Positions 37,001 through 44,215 of a DNA stretch of 64,000 bases are shown piece after piece (position 1 is the stretch's first letter; the number at the start of each line of letters is the position of its first letter). Both the position numbers and the translations under genes were made by a program. The notes beneath the pieces were generated by a model. That model saw only the letters and a program-made list of their open reading frames with translations. It was not told where the DNA came from and did no database searches. This DNA comes from Ruegeria atlantica (lineage in GTDB: Bacteria; Pseudomonadota; Alphaproteobacteria; Rhodobacterales; Rhodobacteraceae), in the NCBI GenBank assembly GCA_013032095.1, contig WQBJ01000019.1, positions 21,162-85,161 of the forward strand, written 5' to 3'.

Positions 37001-37105
37001 AAGCGAAGCATACAGAAATGGAAAGGAAAGGACCGTCAAGAACAGCAGCACAAGCTGTTGTTTTTTTGAAAATTTCCAGATGAACGCGAATAGAGTGGGT
37101 TCCAT
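33998..37105 (-). CDS. Degenerate ABC-transporter-like protein with large NBD insertion and C-terminal cyclic-nucleotide-binding domain
   Basis: 1035 residues. An exporter-type membrane domain (about 5-310, six segments, with FPKSYFATTSQGELVSMI as in type IV ABC exporters) is followed by a nucleotide-binding fold from about 350. The Walker A position reads VAIQSTHASERNALAQ, lacking GxxGxGK(S/T). A Q-loop-like part (IGYAYSRPYLFNGTVGDNLM) remains, then about 270 extra residues of mostly helical, charged sequence are inserted (about 445-720). The fold resumes with YFPRLTVMENVLYGRV, but the signature motif is gone (LPTVFQERAAFSRA) and Walker B reads DILILDKALASHD, with the catalytic glutamate replaced by lysine. 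A cNMP-binding domain (about 885-1000: SRGQTPDAAYLCIKG, VIEPGRLIGDLSIITGE) ends the protein. ATP hydrolysis is therefore unlikely. The TTG at 37123 is an alternative start. A CPBP protease gene overlaps its 3' end. Confidence 0.85.
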   Translation of the reverse strand: MEPTLFAFIWKFSKKQQLVLLFLTVLSFPFLYASLELPKQIINGAIGAPSDTVTVLGFTVTQVQYLMILCFAFLATVIASGLMKMRINTMKGVLAERMLRRLRFTLIHRTMRFPKSYFATTSQGELVSMITSEAEPMGGLMGDAIAQPVFQFGQMMTIVTFLFMQSVWFGLASIALIPLQAWLIPKLQRQINLLNKERIQEVRNLSSEIGESAAGISDLRTNGGWRYRLAQFSHRLGLLFEIRFKIYNKKFFMKFLNNLITQMTPFLFYSVGGYLAITGEVTVGALVAALGAYKDLSGPWKDLLTYYNQVQDMSLRWEVVTERFAPSDMIPEDLFVGEPEVIPHLTGEVELRNVTVRDDDGKTILEDIDLTIPKGARVAIQSTHASERNALAQVLTREVLPVQGEVIMAGHNLKNLHQSVIAARIGYAYSRPYLFNGTVGDNLMMPLRPHPQHEADAVKAPSRWQIEAARSGNPTDSLSDEWIDPELAGLDDVEDIRDWWFQLVEAMGTDELLLRRTLRTQFDPQLHPDLARDVVNLRETVAERLKENGLDRHVYRFDPDRFNPTVPLGGNLLYATPSRDITPESLADDRRFKNMLTAHDLAEDAMNMASEVVETLDQAFGRGGTDHPLFLRLGMSKDMFHRLLDIKDRRKTKDDSDISEAERSLLLTVPFLLTAEQIGPDFPQEYKDKILSIRKEQSERLQGALNGMFIPLSPDSYFPRLTVMENVLYGRVSMTAGAHAEEIEDLVAQAMNEAGLRRRAAATLFDLQTGLGGNNLPTVFQERAAFSRAGIKRPDILILDKALASHDSESRLRTRLRLRELLPDSIMIFMEDHFAHPEAYDLFVEIKDGRIDGVSRAQTRLKDGASADLSTKLEIISSTELFSGIDARNQRLLAFSAQWYEVARGQVIFSRGQTPDAAYLCIKGQANLDWHSEDGTRRTISVIEPGRLIGDLSIITGEVRQLDLTAVSDCTFLRIGAEELRAVIESDASVAVQLLQTVAGYLTTLANRINTAQNPSDIFSDAPQSFEGESTGNNA

Positions 37106-37333
37106 GCCCCGGTTATGCCTCAAAACGTTTTGATTGGTTTTTGGGTCGTCCCTTGCAGTCAGGTGTCAGACGGTAAGCACTGACCCGGATGATTGCAAGA
37201 ATGGCGGGGTCTAACAGATCGCGACGGCCGTGCCTATACTCTGTCGTCATCACAAACTCGGGAGTTTTGATCTCACAATCTGTTAATTCACCTTTAACCT
37301 TGATCCCGTCTTTGACTAAAGAGGGGCGCACTC

Positions 37334-38110
37334 TTGAACGATAGGGCCATGGGCAGACTACTGGATCGCTATATTCACCGCCGGGTTGTCGAACGCTGGC
37401 GCAAAGCCCTGCAAGACGCAGCCGCAGCCCCTGAGCCGCAGCTGCGCCAGCAGCGTGATGACGCCCGCAAGTTGCGCTCCCAACTGGACATGCTGATCCA
37501 GAAAGCCGATGGTCGGCTGACCCATCCACGGGTCGGGTCGACCCAATTTCCCAAACCTCTGAGCACCGACTGGAGTTGGCGTCCTGATCTGTGGCGCGGG
37601 CCTTTGTTCCGGTCGGGTGTAGCCTCCGTCCCGCGCAAAGCCCAGATGGACAGGCAGATAACGTTGTTCCACGACTGCCCTCTGGCCGAGATCGGGATGC
37701 GGCAAACCCGGAACTCTCGCGGCGAGGATCTGGCTCCTTTCGGGCTGAAGGTTGAGGTGTTCGGCTTTTCAGGCTCATTCCTGTCGCTATCGGTGGAACT
37801 GCCGCCTGAGGCTGCGCAAGGTTTGACCAAACAGCACCTTATGCGTTTGGATACCTCGATTGAGGCGGAACAGCCACTCGAGGTTTTTGCGCGCCTGAAT
37901 ATCCAGCACGGGCCCAATACGGAGCAGGTTCTCCACAAGATGACTCTACCCGCTCAGCCCCGTACGATTGACTTTGATCTGGCGCACTTGCCTTTGAATG
38001 AGGCTCGGATAGAAAAAATCTGGTTGGACCTTATCTTTGACGAGCCGCAGATGAATCTCGTCTCGCTGCGCGATCTGACCTTCTGCCGCCATCACCGCGC
38101 CGATTTGTGA
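37334..38110 (+). CDS. DUF6478-type hypothetical protein
   Basis: 258 residues from the TTG at 37334, which has AGAGGGG at good distance, or 253 from the ATG at 37349. I believe this is the Rhodobacterales family called DUF6478. The N-terminal part (about 15-60) is helical and charged; the rest looks beta-rich, with a WSWRPDLWRGPL motif, the FHDCPLAEIGMRQ stretch and a C-terminal MNLVSLRDLTFCRH, like a carbohydrate-binding or jelly-roll protein. No signal peptide. Divergent from the ABC-cNMP gene and followed by a small hypothetical gene 11 bases on. Function unknown. Confidence 0.72.
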   Translation: MNDRAMGRLLDRYIHRRVVERWRKALQDAAAAPEPQLRQQRDDARKLRSQLDMLIQKADGRLTHPRVGSTQFPKPLSTDWSWRPDLWRGPLFRSGVASVPRKAQMDRQITLFHDCPLAEIGMRQTRNSRGEDLAPFGLKVEVFGFSGSFLSLSVELPPEAAQGLTKQHLMRLDTSIEAEQPLEVFARLNIQHGPNTEQVLHKMTLPAQPRTIDFDLAHLPLNEARIEKIWLDLIFDEPQMNLVSLRDLTFCRHHRADL

Positions 38111-38121
38111 GAGTTTTTGGT

Positions 38122-38481
38122 ATGACGCATCCGAAATTGACGCCCATCCGGTTTGAAAACGGCCTTTGGCAAGGGCATTTGCACGTCAAAGCCGAGCCGG
38201 ACGTAGACGTGCGGTACCTGGGTGAGGCTCTGGAGGACGTACGTATTGCGCCTGCCAAGGATGGGTGGACGCTCAGCATCCCCGTGCCGATGACAGCCTT
38301 GTCCGATGGGGTGCATTGCTTTGTGATCGCTGACGCTGCCACGGCTGAACGGCTCGGAGAATTCACCATCATCGCCGGAGCCCCCGCGGCGGATGATCTG
38401 CGGGCTGAACTTGGGTTGCTGCGCGCTGAACTTGACTTGTTGAAACGGGCATTCCGGCGTTCCCAGAGTGAAGACGCGTAA
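38122..38481 (+). CDS. Small hypothetical protein, operon partner of the DUF6478 gene
   Basis: 119 residues, no recognised family. The first 85 residues look like a beta-sandwich (RFENGLWQGHLHVKAEPDVDVRYLG); the end (residues 90-115) is a short coiled coil with repeated LRAEL heptads (RAELGLLRAELDLLKRAF), suggesting that it forms oligomers. It begins 11 bases after the preceding gene, so they probably share a transcript and function. Confidence 0.65.
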   Translation: MTHPKLTPIRFENGLWQGHLHVKAEPDVDVRYLGEALEDVRIAPAKDGWTLSIPVPMTALSDGVHCFVIADAATAERLGEFTIIAGAPAADDLRAELGLLRAELDLLKRAFRRSQSEDA

Positions 38482-38560
38482 TCTCGTCAGAGGTCAAACC
38501 CCTATCTTTTAAGCAAAATCCGTGCATCATTGAGCGATCCGCAGCAGCCTGAGCAAGGTC

Positions 38561-40087
38561 ATGGATCGCAGCAGCATTGTTAAAGTCATTGCCTTGATGG
38601 TAACAGGATTTGGGATCGGCATAGACTTTACCGGTGCGTTGATCCTTGTTCCGGCCATCGAAAACAGTTTCGACGCTGATATCACCAGTACCCAATGGGT
38701 TCTGAACATCTACGCCCTGTTCTTCGCCATGACCATGGTTGCCGGAGGGCGCATGGGGGACATGTTCGGACACCGCAAGATGATGCTGATCGGTCTGTCG
38801 ATCTTTCTGTTCTCATCGATCATGTGTTTCGTATCACCCAGCCTCGATTTCCTGATCATCGCTCGCGCGTTGCAGGGGATCGGTGCGGGATGTGTCTGGC
38901 CCTGTACGCTGGCCTTTGGTGCGACCAAGGTCTCGCGCCCCGAACATCGGGCCATGATCATGGGGCTGATACTGGCAGGTGTTACCTGTGGTAACGTCTT
39001 TGGCCCTTTGATCAGCGGTGCAGTGGTCAATCTGGGGGATTGGCGTCTGTTCTTCCTGACAAATGTTGTGTTCTCGACCATTTCGATGATGACGGCCCTG
39101 TTGCTGATGCAGCGTGAAACCCAGCACAAACAGGGTGAACATATCGACTTTGCCGGTATGGGGGTGCTGTCCTTTGCCGTTCTCCTGCTGCTCTACGGGT
39201 TGGATGTGGGCGCGGATTGGGGCTGGACTTCGCCCCCATTGCTGTTGCTGTTTGCTGTCAGTGCGGCGCTGTTTGTCCTGTTCCCAAAAGTGGAAAAACG
39301 GGTGAAAGAGCCGCTTCTGCTGCCTCAGATGATGGCGAACCGCGAGTTCCGGATCACGTTGGGACTAAACATGTTCAACGTGTCAGCAGCCTTTGTCGGG
39401 TTGATGTATTTTCCACAGTACATGCAAAAGGTTCTGGGCTGGTCGACCTTGCAATCGGCCTTTGGCCTCGCCCCTCTGACGGTTCTGTTGGCCGTGGGCT
39501 CTATTGTTTCCGGCAAGCTGTACAACGACTTTGGTCCCAAGCGGCTTTTGTTCTGGGGGTATCTCTGCGCAACGGTCGGGGCGGCCAGTGTGGTCGTGAT
39601 GCCCGCGGGCCTGGGGTATTTCCAGATCCTGCCCGGCATGGCGATGATCGGGCTGGGGGCCACGCTGACGGTCGGACCATCAGGCACCGCCGCCGTCTGC
39701 GCGGTGAAACCGGAACGGGCCGGGCTGGTCGGAGGATTGAGCTTTATGACACACTTGGTCTACGGCGCCATCTCGGTGGCCTGCGCCACCGCGATCATGT
39801 ACTTATCCAGCCTGAGCAGCCTGGGCGAACGCCTGAAGGCAGCCGGGGTTGATATGTCGGAGGCCGATCAGAGGGCTATCAACGGCGGAACGCTCACCAC
39901 TGCGTCCGCCCGGGACGTCATGGAGAAACTAACCGGGCCAGAGGCCGAAAAAGTCAAAACCGCCATTGCGGCGGCCTTTGATACAGGAATGAACACGGCC
40001 TTCATCTTTGCGACCTTGTCCGTCTCGGTCGGCGTTCTTCTTGCCATTCTTCTGGACGAGGAAAAACTACACAAAGTCGAAAGCTGA
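38561..40087 (+). CDS. MFS efflux transporter, DHA2 (EmrB/QacA-like) family
   Basis: 508 residues with fourteen predicted membrane segments. DHA2 features include the first segment (TGFGIGIDFTGALILVPAI), SITSTQWVLNIY-like ITSTQWVLNIYALFFAM, motif A GGRMGDMFGHRKMMLIG and motif C GPLISGAVVNLGDWRLFFL. Such pumps export drugs, dyes or metabolites using the proton gradient. No membrane-fusion partner (EmrA) or regulator is adjacent. It ends at a strong bidirectional terminator facing ctpA. Confidence 0.88.
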   Translation: MDRSSIVKVIALMVTGFGIGIDFTGALILVPAIENSFDADITSTQWVLNIYALFFAMTMVAGGRMGDMFGHRKMMLIGLSIFLFSSIMCFVSPSLDFLIIARALQGIGAGCVWPCTLAFGATKVSRPEHRAMIMGLILAGVTCGNVFGPLISGAVVNLGDWRLFFLTNVVFSTISMMTALLLMQRETQHKQGEHIDFAGMGVLSFAVLLLLYGLDVGADWGWTSPPLLLLFAVSAALFVLFPKVEKRVKEPLLLPQMMANREFRITLGLNMFNVSAAFVGLMYFPQYMQKVLGWSTLQSAFGLAPLTVLLAVGSIVSGKLYNDFGPKRLLFWGYLCATVGAASVVVMPAGLGYFQILPGMAMIGLGATLTVGPSGTAAVCAVKPERAGLVGGLSFMTHLVYGAISVACATAIMYLSSLSSLGERLKAAGVDMSEADQRAINGGTLTTASARDVMEKLTGPEAEKVKTAIAAAFDTGMNTAFIFATLSVSVGVLLAILLDEEKLHKVES

Positions 40088-40097
40088 TCGGCCCAAC

Positions 40098-40131
40098 GAA
40101 AAAGGGCCGCCCCTTTCGGCGGCCCTTTCAA
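40098..40131. terminator. Bidirectional terminator between the DHA2 pump and ctpA
   Basis: Stem AAAGGGCCGCC (40101-40111) and GGCGGCCCTTT (40118-40128) with loop CCTTTC. On the minus strand the stem is followed by TTTTTC, so it terminates ctpA strongly; on the plus strand the short TTT also lets it act for the pump gene. Confidence 0.85.
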
Positions 40132-40133
40132 AA

Positions 40134-41474
40134 TTACTGTGATGGCCCGTTCGGATTGAAGGCCGACAAACCTTTGAGGATGTCGATGGCATAGGCCAGC
40201 TGATAATCCTCTTCCCGCAGCTCGGCGGTGGCTTCGGCGCGTTCGCGGTCTTCCTCGATCTGACGAATCTCGTCTTCGCTCAGGCTGTCATTGTTCAGAC
40301 TGCCACGCAGGTCAGCTTCGGACCGGGTGGGACGGTTCGCATCTTCTTCCTCCGTTTCCGGCGTCGGTCGCGGCTGTTCGACGATGATATCCGGGCTGAC
40401 ACCAAGCGCTTGGATCGAACGGCCCGACGGCGTGTAATAACGCGACGTTGTCAGGCGCATAGCCCCATCCCCGCGCAGCGGCATCACTGTCTGAACCGAG
40501 CCTTTACCGAAGCTCTTGGTCCCAACCACGATGGCGCGACGGTGGTCCTGCAGAGCGCCGGCCACAATCTCGGAAGCCGAGGCCGAACCGCCGTTGATCA
40601 GAACAACGATCGGCTTGCCTTCGGCCAGATCGCCGGGGGTGGCGTTGAACCGTTCGCCTTCGCTCGGATCGCGGCCACGGGTCGAAACGATCTCACCTTC
40701 GTTCAGAAACGCGTCCGAGACCTTGATCGCCTGCGTCAGCAGGCCGCCGGGGTTGTTGCGCAGATCCAGCACAAAGCCGTTGACCTTTTCGATGCCGCCG
40801 GCTTCTTCGATCTGTTCATTCAGCCCTTCCTGCAGGTTCGGGAAAGTCTGGTCGTTGAAGGTTGTGACACGCAGTACGACGCTGGTGCCTTCGGTACGCG
40901 CACGCACCGCAGTCAGCTTGATCGTGTCACGGATGATGGTGACGTCAAACGGTTCCTGCTCACCCTCGCGCACAACGGTGATCACGATTTCCGACCCGAC
41001 CGGGCCACGCATCAGATCAACTGCCTTGTCCAGCGTCAGGCCCAGAATGCTCTCGCCATCAACATGGGTGATGAAATCCCCGGCCTCGATCCCTGCGGCA
41101 TCTGCCGGGGTGTCGTCAATTGGAGAGACGACTTTCACAAAGCCGTCTTCCTGAGTGACCTCAATGCCAAGTCCGCCGAACTCGCCACGGGTTTGCACCC
41201 GCATCTGTTCAGCGTCGTCTGGCGACAGATAGCTGGAATGCGGATCCAGCGAGGTCAGCATGCCGTCAATCGCCGCCTCAATCAGCTCTTCCGGCTCAAC
41301 CTCTTCTACATATTGCGCACGGATGCGCTCGAATATGTCGCCAAACAAGTCCAGTTGCTCATAGACACTGGCCTTGTTCTCGGACTCTTGCGCCAGCAGA
41401 GGGCCAGCGATCTGAGTGGTTGCGATTATACCTGCCACGGTTCCGGCCAGACCGGCCATCACAAATTTCTTCAT
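40134..41474 (-). CDS. ctpA: Carboxy-terminal processing peptidase (S41)
   Basis: 446 residues. A Sec signal (MKKFVMAGLAGTVAGIIATTQIAGPLLA), a PDZ domain (about 90-165: GGLGIEVTQEDGFVKVVSPI) and the tail-specific protease domain with LRNNPGGLL, GGSASASEIVAGAL and the catalytic serine/lysine in GTKSFGKGSVQTV. A charged, acidic/arginine-rich tail follows. It works in the periplasm on C-termini of envelope proteins, probably including peptidoglycan hydrolases. It starts six bases after the stop of the EnvC-like gene, whose product is a hydrolase activator, so the two form a functional pair in the gpmI-envC-ctpA operon. Confidence 0.93.
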   Translation of the reverse strand: MKKFVMAGLAGTVAGIIATTQIAGPLLAQESENKASVYEQLDLFGDIFERIRAQYVEEVEPEELIEAAIDGMLTSLDPHSSYLSPDDAEQMRVQTRGEFGGLGIEVTQEDGFVKVVSPIDDTPADAAGIEAGDFITHVDGESILGLTLDKAVDLMRGPVGSEIVITVVREGEQEPFDVTIIRDTIKLTAVRARTEGTSVVLRVTTFNDQTFPNLQEGLNEQIEEAGGIEKVNGFVLDLRNNPGGLLTQAIKVSDAFLNEGEIVSTRGRDPSEGERFNATPGDLAEGKPIVVLINGGSASASEIVAGALQDHRRAIVVGTKSFGKGSVQTVMPLRGDGAMRLTTSRYYTPSGRSIQALGVSPDIIVEQPRPTPETEEEDANRPTRSEADLRGSLNNDSLSEDEIRQIEEDRERAEATAELREEDYQLAYAIDILKGLSAFNPNGPSQ

Positions 41475-41480
41475 ACGTGT

Positions 41481-42611
41481 TCATCCATCCTTGCTGGTCC
41501 GAAACCATGATTCCGGGTCCACGGGGCTGTTATCCTGTCTTACCTCTATATAGAGCGTTTCTGACCGTTCAGTTCCAGTGCCATCACCGCTTGTTGACAA
41601 AATAGCGCCGATTTCGGGGGTTTCACCGGGCATCAGACCCACCGGAGTGCCCTCGGGGATCACCTGCCCAGTGTCACCGTAAACCTCTTGCAGGCCTGAA
41701 AACACGAATAAAAGCCCGGGTTGAGGCTCGAGGATCACCAGATTCCCCAAATCCAGCAGCGGTCCGCGATACCGTATCGTAGCCGCAGTCGGCGAAGTCA
41801 CAATCGCGCGGGGGCGTGTGCCCAGGATTACTCCGGGGCGTTTGACGCCGGCCGCATCGGTCTCACCGGCGCGGTGCAGCAGCACGCCTTGCGCCGGCAA
41901 TGGAATCAGGCCTTTGCGATGGGAAATGTCCGCGTCAGTCTCGGTGATCTCGCCTTCCGAGATTTCGGACAGACCGCTGGCAAACCCTTCCAGCGTTTCC
42001 GTAGATGAGATCAGTATCGCCGTGCGGACCGGGTCTTCTATAAATCGCTGAGGTAGATCGGTTCGGTCGGCAATGGCGGTACTCAGTTCGGTCCGGGCAG
42101 TCTGAACGCCGGTCAGGCCCTCGGTCAGGGTCTCTGCGGCGCTTTGCTGCAGCAACCGCAGCGTCTGAACCTCCTGCAGGTCACGGGCCAGCGCCTGCGC
42201 GCGGGCGTTCAGGCCCGGCGTGACTTCGGACAGCATCATGCCTGCGCGGGCCGAGCCCAGCGGGCCCGACGGGTGAAGTATCAAAACCGGAGGCGCGGTG
42301 GTTTCGATGGTCTGCAATACGCCGAGCAGTTGCGCGATTTCTTTTTCACGCGTGCGCAGTTCCGCGGTCAGCTGCGCTTCGCGTGTGGCGGCACGGCGCA
42401 GCCCCTCACGCATGGCGGTCAGGCCGGCTTCGTAAGCTTGAATAGTTTCGGTCAGCGCACGAACCCGGTCGCGGGCACTTTCGGCTTCTGTCAGGGCGAT
42501 TGAGGCTTCTTCCAGCATTTGTGCCGCGTTCAGCGCCGCCGTTGACGGGTCGGTCTGGGCATGGGCCGGCATCGCAAACAGCGCTGCAAAAAGAAGCGCG
42601 CGCAGGGTCAT
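41481..42611 (-). CDS. EnvC-like murein hydrolase activator (degenerate LytM domain)
   Basis: 376 residues. Signal peptide MTLRALLFAALFAMPAHA, a long coiled-coil region (about 25-240, many heptads in RDRVRALTETIQAYEAGL and REKEIAQLLGVLQ), then a LytM/M23 domain (about 260-370). The zinc-binding residues of active M23 peptidases are missing: the HGNGY-type segment reads QPGLLFVFSGL, and the last HxH is EVR. This is the pattern of EnvC/NlpD activators of amidases rather than of peptidases. The ATG overlaps the gpmI stop (ATGA), so gpmI, this gene and ctpA form one operon. The longer upstream frame is a shadow of gpmI. Confidence 0.87.
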   Translation of the reverse strand: MTLRALLFAALFAMPAHAQTDPSTAALNAAQMLEEASIALTEAESARDRVRALTETIQAYEAGLTAMREGLRRAATREAQLTAELRTREKEIAQLLGVLQTIETTAPPVLILHPSGPLGSARAGMMLSEVTPGLNARAQALARDLQEVQTLRLLQQSAAETLTEGLTGVQTARTELSTAIADRTDLPQRFIEDPVRTAILISSTETLEGFASGLSEISEGEITETDADISHRKGLIPLPAQGVLLHRAGETDAAGVKRPGVILGTRPRAIVTSPTAATIRYRGPLLDLGNLVILEPQPGLLFVFSGLQEVYGDTGQVIPEGTPVGLMPGETPEIGAILSTSGDGTGTERSETLYIEVRQDNSPVDPESWFRTSKDG

Positions 42612-44125
42612 GACAGCAGGCTCTTGCCGGTCATCTCGGGCGGCTGCTCCAGGCCCATCAGTTGCAACAGGGTTGGTGCCAGATCGGACAGGCGTCCGTT
42701 GCGCAGCGTGGCACCTTCCGGCCCGCCGACCAGCGCCACGGGCACCGGGTTGAGTGTATGCGCGGTGTGCGGTCCACCGGTTTCGGGGTCGACCATCATT
42801 TCGCAATTCCCGTGATCCGCCGTGACGATCATCGCGCCACCAGCCTTTTCCATGGCGGCAACAACCCGAGCCAGCCCCTGATCCACGGCTTCACACGCCT
42901 TGATCGCGGCCTTCAGATCGCCGGTATGGCCCACCATGTCCGGGTTGGCGTAGTTGGTGACAATCAGATCGTACCCGGCCTCTATCGCCTCGACGAATTT
43001 CTCGGTCACTTCGGCCGAAGACATCTCGGGCTGAAGGTCATAGGTCGCCACTTTGGGTGATTTCGGCATAAAGCGGTCTTCGCCAACCTCGGGCGTTTCC
43101 TTGCCGCCGTTGAGGAAGAATGTCACATGCGGGTATTTCTCGGTCTCCGCCAGACGCAACTGACGCAGGCCTTGTTTTGCAACCCATTCACCCAGTGTGT
43201 TCACGATGTCCCGCTTGGGGAACACGGTCGTCATATAGGCGTTGTGACCGTCCGAATATTCAACCATTCCCAGCAAAGCGGCCAGTTTTGGACGTGGGCC
43301 GGTGTCAAAATCCGTAAAGCCGGGCTCGCCAATCGCACGCAGAATTTCACGCGCCCGGTCGGCGCGGAAATTCAGGCAGAAGAATCCGTCGCCATCTTTC
43401 ACCCCGCCAAAGCCATTCAAAACCGTCGGCACGATGAACTCATCGGTTTCCGACTGGTTGTAGGCATGGTCAACCGCGCCGTGGGCTGTCGCAGCCGCCC
43501 GGCCCTGACCCTTGATCATCGCCTCATAGGCCTCGCTGACCCGTTCCCAGCGGTTATCGCGGTCCATCGCGAAATAGCGTCCGCTGACCGTAACGATACG
43601 CGCCCCGTCCGGCAGGCGTTCCTCAAGTTCGGAGATGTAGGTAAAGGCCGATTTCGGGGCAACATCCCGGCCATCGGTCACCGCATGCAGCGCGACGGGT
43701 ACGCCGGCAGCGGTTATGGCCCGGGTCGCAGCGACGATGTGGTTCAGATGCCCATGCACCCCGCCATCCGACACCAACCCCATCAGATGCGCCGTACCAC
43801 CCGAAGCTTTCACCCTGGCAATGAAATCCTGCAATGCCTCGTTGCTGAAGAACGATCCATCCTCGATCGCCAGGTCAATCTGCCCCAGATCCATCGCCAC
43901 AACCCGGCCTGCGCCGATATTGGTGTGGCCAACTTCCGAATTACCCATCTGACCGCTAGGCAATCCAACATCCGGCCCATGCGTGACCAGAGTGGCATGC
44001 GGACCGTTGGCCATGATCGCATCGAAAGTGGGCGTATTGGCCAGATAAGGCGCGTTGGCTTTGGTGTCCTCGGACAAGCCCCAACCATCAAGAATGCACA
44101 GGACAACGGGCTTGGGGGCGGTCAT
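42608..44125 (-). CDS. gpmI: 2,3-bisphosphoglycerate-independent phosphoglycerate mutase
   Basis: 505 residues. The N-terminal VVLCILDGWGLSED and the phospho-serine loop MGNSEVGHTNIGAGRVV are signatures of iPGM; metal ligands follow in DGRDV, FRADRAREI, NYANPDMVGHTG and VTADHGNCE. It converts 3- to 2-phosphoglycerate with Mn2+ in the cytoplasm. Its stop overlaps the start of the EnvC-like gene, a linkage seen in many proteobacteria (gpmI-envC-ctpA). Confidence 0.95.
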   Translation of the reverse strand: MTAPKPVVLCILDGWGLSEDTKANAPYLANTPTFDAIMANGPHATLVTHGPDVGLPSGQMGNSEVGHTNIGAGRVVAMDLGQIDLAIEDGSFFSNEALQDFIARVKASGGTAHLMGLVSDGGVHGHLNHIVAATRAITAAGVPVALHAVTDGRDVAPKSAFTYISELEERLPDGARIVTVSGRYFAMDRDNRWERVSEAYEAMIKGQGRAAATAHGAVDHAYNQSETDEFIVPTVLNGFGGVKDGDGFFCLNFRADRAREILRAIGEPGFTDFDTGPRPKLAALLGMVEYSDGHNAYMTTVFPKRDIVNTLGEWVAKQGLRQLRLAETEKYPHVTFFLNGGKETPEVGEDRFMPKSPKVATYDLQPEMSSAEVTEKFVEAIEAGYDLIVTNYANPDMVGHTGDLKAAIKACEAVDQGLARVVAAMEKAGGAMIVTADHGNCEMMVDPETGGPHTAHTLNPVPVALVGGPEGATLRNGRLSDLAPTLLQLMGLEQPPEMTGKSLLS

Positions 44126-44177
44126 TTCAGGTTCTCCGGATTTCTGCTCTTGGCCTGTCTTTTATCGTCTGACCATC

Positions 44178-44197
44178 GGCGGGTGAACCGCCTTTTT
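44178..44197 (+). terminator. Terminator-like hairpin in the gap between the sulfatase-family gene and gpmI
   Basis: GGCGG (44178-44182), loop GTGAA, CCGCC (44188-44192), then TTTTT on the plus strand. Both flanking genes are on the minus strand, so this would stop a plus-strand (antisense) transcript running over gpmI; it might also just be fortuitous. Confidence 0.3.
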
Positions 44198-44215
44198 GCC
44201 CCCGGTCGGACAGAA

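Noticed and set aside
33998..37105. ABC-cNMP gene taken as an assembly error or fusion of two genes by frameshift
   Set aside because: The frame is continuous for over 1000 codons, domains are in a sensible order, and the degenerate motifs are coherent substitutions rather than frame loss.
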